A DNA stretch of 52,384 nucleotides from Phoronis australis (Eukaryota; Phoronida; Phoronidae). Of this stretch, positions 46,124 to 52,384 are shown in pieces (the stretch's first letter is position 1; every line of letters begins with the position of its first letter). The notes under the pieces were generated by a model. It searched no databases. It saw only the letters and a program-made list of their open reading frames with translations, and had not been told where the DNA came from. Made by a program: the position numbers and the translations under genes. Where the stretch lies: the NCBI GenBank assembly GCA_002633005.1, contig NMRA01000197.1:501378-553761 (forward strand). Direction: 5' to 3'.

Positions 46124-46291
46124 ATGGCAACTCGCAATCCTTACTGGACGAGGGCTCATGCCGACAAAGACTTCGCAGGTGGATCGTTAAGTTTCTCAGG
46201 TTATCAGTTCCAACAGGAATACAGTGATGAAGAAATACTAGAGAGGCGCCGGAAACAAGCTCAGACAACGGAACGTATGGATAGTTATTTG
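46124..46291 (+). CDS. Candidate first exon, unknown protein
   Basis: An ATG in good context (CAACATGG) opens 56 codons ending exactly at GTAAGC, phase 0. The product begins MATRNPYWTRAHADKDFAGG, then a YSDEEILERRRKQAQTTERM charged helix. It looks protein-like and I do not recognise it. It lies in the transporter intron on the same strand, with TATATAA upstream. It may be a nested gene, an alternative exon, or the first exon of a decayed transposon gene. Read-through to 46528 adds lower-quality residues. Confidence 0.35.
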
Positions 46292-46689
46292 GTAAGCTGG
46301 CATTCGTCAGGCACTGTCCCGCGACGACTGCAAGCCACACACACGGAGATGTTTCACGGCCTCTCACTTGCTATTTACAGCGTACTTTTCATTCTTCACT
46401 ACTGCGAGCCACTTCCTAAGCATTTCGGACTCTCGAAGAAGTCGAAAAAACGATATACCCGCTTTCCTCGCAGCTGCATAGTTCGGACAAGCACGGAGAA
46501 CGATGCACCGCAACATAGCTGCAAATGAACCACTGACGTCGCTGCGTCGTTTCTCACCTTCCTCACACGTTAACGCGACACCTCTCGGCAAGGTAAGGTC
46601 GACTGTATGCGAGGCGATGTGGATATAGACCGATTAAGACGACAAAAAAGACTAATTAAATCGGGTGGCATTCTCCTTTCACTGTTGAG

Positions 46690-46752
46690 CTAGGCCTGGT
46701 AGCAGAGCTTAGGCGCATGAGCCTACACGCAGGACATTTGAGTACAAAAACC
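46690..46752 (+). repeat. Degenerate tRNA-like relic
   Basis: GCCTGGTAGCAGAGCTTAGG resembles a tRNA D-arm/A-box, followed by a short AGGC/GCCT stem and a worn B-box-like ATTTGAGTAC. It cannot fold as a functional tRNA. Probably an old SINE head. Confidence 0.25.
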
Positions 46753-46843
46753 TAGCGAAATGTAACCGGCTACACACATTCGCATATTGTTCCAAAGTAC
46801 AGGGTATCCAGACTTCCCTACCCGCTCACAATATGCTTCTCTC

Positions 46844-46903
46844 GTGGACGCCATTCCTGTCTTGCGGACGCTATTCCTGTCTTACGGACGCCATTTCTGT
46901 CCA
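46844..46903. repeat. Minisatellite, 20-bp unit x3
   Basis: Three consecutive 20-bp units of the form (G/A)(T/C)GGACGC(C/T)ATT.CTGTC, differing at a few positions. Confidence 0.9.
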
Positions 46904-47669
46904 CGGTTCCACTACTTTTTTCGCGTCACAGGGAATGATGTGTGGGAGCACGGCTGCCCAATGTACCAACGAAAAAACATATCCATGTGAGGCAAAAAGT
47001 TTGAACAAGCCAAAGTTGGGAAGCCTAGGCATCCTGCCCATTTCTCAGATGGTTGTGGCATCGGATACCCTGATGACAGCTGTACTATGTTAAACATTTG
47101 AATTATTTCTGAAATCCATGGAAGTTTTGCGGTATATTTCATTAATGAGATCAGCGCCAAGAAAAACACCCTTTCAGACAGGTTCAAATAGTTGCCAGAA
47201 ACTCGTTCGTTGTCGTTTCTCGTCATATTTCACTCTGATCATGGGCGTGCACCCTTATCACACATCGAAAAAATTGTTCTGCTTCAGTTGCAGAGAAACA
47301 CTTTGGTTTTGGCGTTTCATGTCACTTTAAGGGTGTGTCTGCACCCCTGATATTGTCATACGAAAATACTCTGCAACCCGGCTTCAACGGCCTATGCATA
47401 CACATGTTTGAATCATGGTGACCGTTCGAGTGAACTACTACCGCTGAAACACCAGGTATATAATGTTTTAAACGTAGTGTTTTTGACAGAATATCCAATC
47501 TTTATAGCTAGAATATTCGCCTCACACATCTTATTACTATGACAGTTTGTCTGTTGTGACTATTTCGGCTTGTACACTCAGCTCTTGTGTACTGGCCTGG
47601 TACCGACAATATCACTTTAAGGGTCAATGCTTGTGAATGGTCACGTGGTTTCCTGGCATGGACAGTTTC

Positions 47670-47830
47670 TAGCATGATGAATTTTCGTTCCTGATGTATT
47701 AAATTTTCGGTCATGGTGTGCTGAATTTTAGTCCTGAAATGTTAAATGGACATGGTAAGTTATAGGTCCTGTTGCAATAAGTTTTCGGTCCCGATTTCAT
47801 AAATTTTGGTCTCGAGTTTTTGGTCTTACA
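47670..47830. repeat. Degenerate repeat of AATTTTCGGTCCTG-type words
   Basis: Successive variants (GAATTTTCGTTCCTGATG, AAATTTTCGGTCATGG, GAATTTTAGTCCTGAAATG, AAGTTTTCGGTCCCGAT, AAATTTTGGTCTCGAG) occur at roughly 22-30 base intervals. An old tandem array. Confidence 0.6.
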
Positions 47831-48615
47831 CAATGGAAATATTGTTTTGGACTGTTTTCAGTTCTTGCATAAGTCCGTATGAAGTCTAGTTTTGAGATAT
47901 TTATTTTTGATTGTGCAGAATAAAATTAATGTTGATAAAATTTAGAAAATATGTGTCCTGGACTTTCTTCGGTTTTGACCTTTCATAGTAATTCTGTAAT
48001 GGTGTAACAGCTTTATCATACACAGATTCAACGAGTGCCATCATCTAGGTCTAAACATCAGGCTGGCACAATGGGCGAAATCCTAGGGAAAACAATTTGA
48101 GGAACAAGACAGGTTTCGCCAGAAAAGATCAACACGTGACCAAATATTTGTCTTCCAATCAATGGGCAGACGGTTCTATTGAGTTTCCGTCAATTTTTCC
48201 TCCACCTTTGACACTGCCCCCCGTAACTTCTTGTAGTATCCCCTCTTAACCGAAGGTGTACACGGAAAATTATGACAGTGGTAGTGTATAAGTACTGTTC
48301 TCGAATTCCCAAAGCCATACCTGATATATCTACGTATGCAATAGGTATCCGGTGTTGGTGGTGGTGGTAGTAGGGGTGTAATATGAGCCTGTGATTGTTG
48401 TGAGCGTGTGGGGGTGTTGTAGCCCCTATACGCTTCCATAGTACTCTTTCAAATGACAATCAAAACAGTACATCTGCAATTACTTTCGGGAAAAGGTTTA
48501 TTCTGCAAGTTGACTTCGCTTTCGTTGTCGTCTTCCCTTTTTTCATTCAATTTTGCCGAGTGTCGCTCCTCAAGAGCGATCCCATTTCTTACACTTTACG
48601 CACGTTATCTTTCAG

Positions 48616-48822
48616 GTTTCGTCATATATTTTGTTGTCGTTGATCAAAGGTTACTTGCGATGTGGCTTGGCAACGACGGCTACTGGAATGGGACAAAAGA
48701 CGTTGAGGCATTGCAGCGTGGCCCCAGCATTTGTCTGCCTCGACGTGTTCAAACTGCTGGCCGATATTCCTCAATGTTCTTACCAGAAATCTCTACTAAC
48801 ATACTTTCATACTAGATTTTAA
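48616..48822 (+). CDS. Riboflavin transporter homologue (SLC52A/RFVT), exon 2
   Basis: The acceptor TATCTTTCAG precedes 68 codons and a TAA stop. Joined in phase 0 to exon 1 it gives ...SSLVVSSYILLSLIKGYLRC, then ATGMGQKTLRHCSVAPAFVC and a final hydrophobic segment ending LADIPQCSYQKSLLTYF. SLC52A proteins end in the same way: a helix followed by SYVKV, a loop with paired basic/Gly residues, and a last helix before a short tail. The total of about 494 residues is close to family length. The neighbouring 120-codon frame (48453-48815) is an out-of-frame shadow. Confidence 0.75.
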   Translation, partial: VSSYILLSLIKGYLRCGLATTATGMGQKTLRHCSVAPAFVCLDVFKLLADIPQCSYQKSLLTYFHTRF

Positions 48823-48982
48823 CTTGACTCGACAATCTGTCACCGAATGTGTTATTGTATTTTAGCATCATTTTGATTTGGTCATCATATTACATAACTT
48901 TCACTTGATGTTTACTGCCACTTTCTCAGGGAAGGGGATTACTAATACTTCCAACTGTTAGTGAACACAGTGCATCCCTTAT

Positions 48983-49092
48983 ACGTACATGTTATTTGAT
49001 TGGTTGACTTGTAGCCTTTATATTCCTACATGTAATTTGATTGGATGACTCGTAGCCTTTATATTCCTACATGTAATTTGATTGGTTGACTT
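48983..49092. repeat. Minisatellite, 41-bp unit x2.7
   Basis: The word ACATGT(T/A)ATTTGATTGG starts at 48987, 49028 and 49069. The units include GACT(T/C)GTAGCCTTTATATTC. It falls in the presumed 3' UTR. Confidence 0.9.
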
Positions 49093-49269
49093 GCTCAGCT
49101 CTTCAAGGCAGTGTTTGTTTCAAACTCTGCAGTTTATTACAATAGGACTAGTTAGACGCAATCTCGTTGTTTCTATCTGTTTCAACGAACCACCTCTGCG
49201 TACATGCCCGAATCGCACTTTCACTTGTGTTTTTGTTTTTCTTTTCTTTCCCTGTACTTGAGTTATTCT

Positions 49270-49275
49270 AATAAA
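49270..49275 (+). terminator. Polyadenylation signal AATAAA
   Basis: AATAAA followed by T-rich and GT-containing sequence about 20-35 bases downstream, 448 bases after the transporter stop codon. It is the first good signal in that orientation. Confidence 0.5.
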
Positions 49276-49295
49276 TATTTTATTACTGTAAAGGC

Positions 49296-49981
49296 CCGTT
49301 GATGTATCTTATTTCAGGATGAAGACAACCTGATGCGGCACAGCAAGGAATTCAATTGTTTGCATATCTCAGTACCAGTTTAGCCCCTTATAGATAGGTG
49401 TATCGTTCAAAACATGGCGCTGAAAAAATATGAATCAGTCTCTACCACAACAAAATACAATTTATTATTAGTATAAACCAAGAAAATTTTCCACAAATTT
49501 GTCTCGTATATCTTTGTACCGAGAGCTTACGATATCAATACTGCTCCCACAATGGAATTTGTCGAAACGCTGAAGCCTTGAAATGTGCGCATTTTTATCG
49601 CCATCGTCGACACCTTTCAATGTGCTCCAAAATTGGGCGTAAGGTTTTCCTAAAAAGAAAAAAGAGTCTGTGACAATCCTGAATATGTTGGAGCCATTTC
49701 ACAATCTAGTCATGGATTGTCCCGAAGTTGACCTTTGTGTTAATAATCACCAAGACATGCCTAATAATGAAGTGTGGTTTGGCCAAACATTTAGATTTTG
49801 TTGTTGAATTCACATAGTTGTAGTCCAGTGGAAAATCTAGTGAATATCAATATAGCCTTTGAATTTTGCAAGTCAACGTGAGCGATTTTAGGTTGGGAAA
49901 CAAGTTCACGTTGGACGAAGGCCACCTTGCCAAAACTAAAAAGTGCGTGAGTAAACTCGTCGATATTTAGAAACTGAACTA
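49296..49981. other. Intergenic stretch with no gene seen
   Basis: AT-rich with no open frame of note and no recognised repeat. Confidence 0.5.
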
Positions 49982-50304
49982 CAGTGGCGGATTTAGGGGG
50001 AGGGGGGTCAAGGGTACCATGCCCCCCTAAAATTCTCCCAGATACAACTTAGCAGTTCGGGGTGCGAATTGCTGACTAGCACATGCGCCATGAGCGCACC
50101 CAGGGGGGCTCGGGGGGCGAATGCACAATGCATGGGCCTTGAACAAACCCCGTTTACCGTTTTTTTATTTTAGTAATACGGTCCACAAATCCAAAAATTC
50201 GAGACCCCTGCATCCCTACATTTTAGGCTGGGCGCACGCGTTTGGCGAAATTCTGGTTATTCCTGTACCCTGCCCCCCAACTCAGATTCCTGGATCCGCC
50301 CCTG
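49982..50304 (+). mobile_element. hAT-type MITE interrupted by a foldback element
   Basis: Begins CAGTGGCGGATTTAGGGGGA and ends CCTGGATCCGCCCCTG. Its left part (CCCCCCTAAAATTCTCCCAG, TTAGCAGTTCGGGGTGCGAA) and right part (GAAATTCTGGTTATTCCTGT, CTGCCCCCCAACTCAGATTC) are collinear with the elements at 12815 and 31668. The join present in those copies (CTGACGGGAAAAATCCT) is split here by the 167-bp insertion at 50077-50243. Confidence 0.85.
50077..50243 (+). mobile_element. G-run foldback element, nested copy 4
   Basis: Contains CATGAGCGCACCCAGGGGGG, CTCGGGGGGCGAATG, TTTTAGTAATACGGTCCAC, AAATTCGAGACCCC, CATTTTAGGCTGGGCGCACG, all matching the foldback family. It is shorter than the others because the middle GTCCG/GTCCACT section is missing. 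The 62-codon frame across it is not a gene. Confidence 0.85.
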
Positions 50305-50502
50305 TGTAGAGACCAATTAATTTTAGTTCATACAGGCCAGAGTTTATTATAGATACGAGATAACAGGTGTCACATAACACTAGGTGGCGATAGGGTAGCT
50401 GTTAGGCAACTTATTGCCTGGAATATTAGCAGTACCATATTTGTCACCGTTCTTTTATGCTCTGTGTCGATCATACCATCAAACTGACGCTTATTCTATG
50501 AT

Positions 50503-50804
50503 GTGATAGTGCCCAACGTCTCAAAAGAGTTGTTTATAGAATGTTACCTGTTAGAATCTGTAAAAAATTCCCAAGACCGAAAAAAATGTCAGCGTCAAGT
50601 TCTGGAAGCTTACCAGGAAAAAGCTGGCACCAGACACGAGCTCGAACTACACGCAGCAGACTTAGTTCCTCTGTTTGGGTGCCCTGGTGCTGGACTAGGA
50701 GCTCCATCAATTTGCCTAGCTTCCATTTCCAAGGCACCTCAACAAAAAATACTGAACCAGTTATTACTTCCATGCCATGTATGATTCGTATGCTGTGCAT
50801 GTAG
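50503..50804. other. Stretch open in several frames, coding strand unclear
   Basis: About 260 bases are open in two plus frames (50503-50784, 50541-50804) and one minus frame (50800-50534). The minus reading (EVITGSVFFVEVPWKWKLGK, LMELLVQHQGTQTEELSLL) looks the most protein-like, but I recognise no domain and see no clear splice sites. It may be a decayed exon or transposon fragment. Confidence 0.25.
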
Positions 50805-51183
50805 TGACACCTAACGCCTACTCAAGAAGAAGTTTTCCAGGCTACGGATTTCAACGGGAAAAGAAATAAAAATGGCCAAACCGCTCCTCTCTTCTGTTTC
50901 AAAGTCGCGTATCAGCTACAGTCTGGTGAACTGTTACCTTGAAAAGGGTTTGAAGTAATAAACCGAAACGTCGGACAAATATGTTTTTATTTACGTTCGC
51001 GCTCTTCTTAAAATTCGTGCTTCTGTTTTGGCCTAAAACGAATCTGACTAGTCTGGTGGTCATTGAAAACAAAAACAGCTGAGAGAGATTAAACTGAAGC
51101 TAAACGAGACATAGTAAATATAGACGCTGATGTTGGCTAATAGTGAATAAAATGAATAAACACAAAAAATCAGCAATACCAAC
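50805..51183. other. Intergenic stretch with no gene seen
   Basis: No open frame of note, RNA gene or repeat is recognised. Confidence 0.5.
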
Positions 51184-51250
51184 AGGGCGCCGAACCAAAG
51201 GTATCTAGATTGCCGGTCTAGTGCTCCTACCACTGACCAACTGAAGACCC
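51184..51250 (-). repeat. tRNA-like segment (SINE head or tRNA relic)
   Basis: In complement: a D-arm-like AGTTGGTCAGTGGTAGGAGC, a perfect five-base anticodon-type stem CTAGA/TCTAG enclosing the seven-base loop CCGGCAA, then GGTTCGGCGCC resembling a B box. The outer ends (GGGTCTT and CGCCCTG) do not pair as an acceptor stem, and position 33 of the loop is C rather than T. So a functional tRNA is unlikely. Confidence 0.5.
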
Positions 51251-51933
51251 GATATCTGTGCAGTAAATGAGCAATCTAATCCTTTGAGAGGATACACGAG
51301 GGTCTTGCCAGTATTATGAAAGCATGTAAGAAAAGTAAGTTAGCGACTATGTTGTGAAAAGAGTAAAAGATGTCCATTCTGCGGAAACGCGAACGAATCC
51401 AGTGTCATACCATGATGTTGCGGTTTGCTATGATACGTGCCATTTTAAATTACATAATGACAACCGGACAACTGAATTAAGAATTTTCTAAAAAAACTTT
51501 TTACTCAAACGGCAGGCATTTTACCTAAATGAATGTAATCGGAATTACGACTAAAACGCAGTTTTGGGATCGGATGGATAGACTTCTGAAGTTATCACCT
51601 TTGACCAATGCTCTAAAACAAAATCTGTGGTGTTTTTTGTGATTTTATTACGTATTGCAAATTCCCTTCGTTGCCTGCCAGCCATTCGCCGAAACCCAGT
51701 CCGGTGGCAGCATGTCACGCTCGAGTTGGACATGACAAGCATCGAACGTCTGACGCTTTGTTAGCGATTATTTTGATAACTAATTTGTACACGAAGCCGT
51801 TGTGAGGCGCCACGCTCACGACAAAAATCGCATAGTTTGTGCGCTGCGGTTAACGAACACTTCATATGCTCTAACTGCGCAGCGACACCGGAGCTAGTTT
51901 ATTGTGAAACAAAACGTGAGGATGAGCTAAAGG
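51251..51933. other. Intergenic stretch, short ORF only
   Basis: The minus frame at 51551-51742 (63 codons) has no recognisable domain. Nothing else is seen. Confidence 0.45.
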
Positions 51934-52145
51934 TCATATATTCACCTCTTTCACGAACGCTGGGCGCTGCTGTCGTGTTGATCGAAAACGAGGCGCCGTG
52001 ACAAACATGGCATCGTCCTGCAAGGTGTTGTGGTCAAAAGACTTATCAACGTTACCAAAAATCAAGTTGTCTGATGTTAAATCGATCTCCAAAAACATAC
52101 CAATACTTACGGCAACTAGACTTTTACCCTCCTCAGCCATTCCTT
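51934..52145. other. Candidate short exon(s) on either strand
   Basis: Plus strand: ATG at 52008 in good context (ACAAACATGG) opens 45 codons starting MASSCKVLWSKDLSTLPKIK to a TAG. Minus strand: ATG at 52140 opens MAEEGKSLVA followed at once by a GTAAGT, with the frame continuing to 51934 if unspliced. Only one, or neither, is likely real. No family is recognised. Confidence 0.25.
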
Positions 52146-52384
52146 AGTAGTTTTCCCTCTTTTGAAAAAGTGTGGAAGTCAGGGATATACCCAGGCTTTT
52201 AGTCTTGAAAAACCCTGCTCGCCAGCTGGGCGAGTGCCGGAGCCAGAAAATCTACTCGCCAAGCCCGAAGTTCGGTCACCCGGCCGTTGGCGCCAGTCAC
52301 CACAAACTTGCTGCTAATTTAAATAAAAATCATCGTTTCGTGCACTGATGTCACCATCTATTAGGGCTACCGTATTCGCTCTAA
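52146..52384. other. End of window, no gene seen
   Basis: Contains the short palindrome CTCGCCAGCTGGGCGAG (about 52219) followed by a further ACTCGCC word. No coding region is recognised before the window ends. Confidence 0.5.

Larger units (their letters stand above)
44991..48615 (+). other. Intron of the SLC52A-like gene
   Basis: 3625 bases bounded by GTAAGTATTT and TATCTTTCAG, with phase 0 on both sides. It contains a TTAAAGAGGCC terminus-like word at 45047, the dispersed repeat at 45180, a candidate small exon at 46124, a tRNA-like relic near 46690 and short tandem repeats. Other open frames in it (for example 45514-45873 minus, 47118-47330 plus) have no recognisable domain. Confidence 0.75.
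48823..49295 (+). other. 3' UTR of the SLC52A-like gene
   Basis: AT-rich non-coding sequence after the stop, containing a 41-bp tandem repeat, and ending shortly after the AATAAA at 49270-49275. Confidence 0.5.

Noticed and set aside
1-52384. CRISPR arrays or bacterial operons
   Set aside because: The short tandem arrays lack unique spacers of constant length, and gene structure is eukaryotic.

Overview
The window reads as nuclear DNA of an invertebrate metazoan, probably marine. The few convincing genes have short exons with GTAAGT-type donors. Gene density is very low, CpG is not strongly depleted, and the intergenic DNA is full of small cut-and-paste DNA transposon derivatives. The species cannot be fixed from sequence alone. 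Three low-quality N positions and one 96-base gap show it is a draft assembly.

Convincing protein-coding content: (1) A two-exon, plus-strand SLC52A-type riboflavin transporter homologue (43713-44990 joined to 48616-48822, phase 0, about 494 aa), with a 3' UTR reaching a polyadenylation signal at 49270. (2) A minus-strand first exon (24232-24913) encoding a signal peptide and an extracellular region resembling the N-terminus of GPR158/GPR179-type class C receptors. A phase-compatible cysteine-rich terminal exon candidate lies at 22981-23171. (3) A minus-strand two-exon gene for a small secreted protein (39043-40026) whose signal peptide is broken by an apparent one-base frameshift. Weaker candidates are a TATA-preceded 56-codon exon at 46124-46291 inside the transporter intron, short ORFs near 50.5 and 52.0 kb, and a degenerate EF-1alpha-like fragment near 10 kb.

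Mobile DNA dominates. At 40871-42205 is an internally deleted Kolobok/T2-type transposon: TTAA at both ends, inverted repeats of about 315 bp, a frameshifted THAP zinc finger and a piece of transposase. Related TTAA-flanked MITEs lie at 10917-11130, 13878-14301 and 20306-20721; the last two are copies of one family. hAT-type elements with CAGTGGCGGAT ends lie at 12815-12948, 22067-22838 (with a transposase-like first exon and a tRNA-like segment), 31668-31824 and 49982-50304. The last is interrupted by a second, G-run-bearing foldback element that also occurs at 17825-18036, 29567-29810 and 32740-33014, with a partial copy at 36587-36649. A decayed LINE with reverse transcriptase tail and RNase H lies at 30340-31345 (minus), and another LINE C-terminus at 36783-36986 (plus).

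Layout: 0-9.9 kb is almost empty apart from one small MITE and minisatellites; 10-23 kb is a MITE and minisatellite field; 23-25 kb holds the receptor-like exon; 25-38 kb is transposon-rich with the assembly gap; 39-40 kb holds the small secreted-protein gene; 40.9-42.2 kb is the Kolobok derivative; 43.7-49.3 kb is the transporter gene; 49.3-52.4 kb holds nested transposons, a tRNA-like segment and unassigned ORFs. Nothing indicates that these genes work together.
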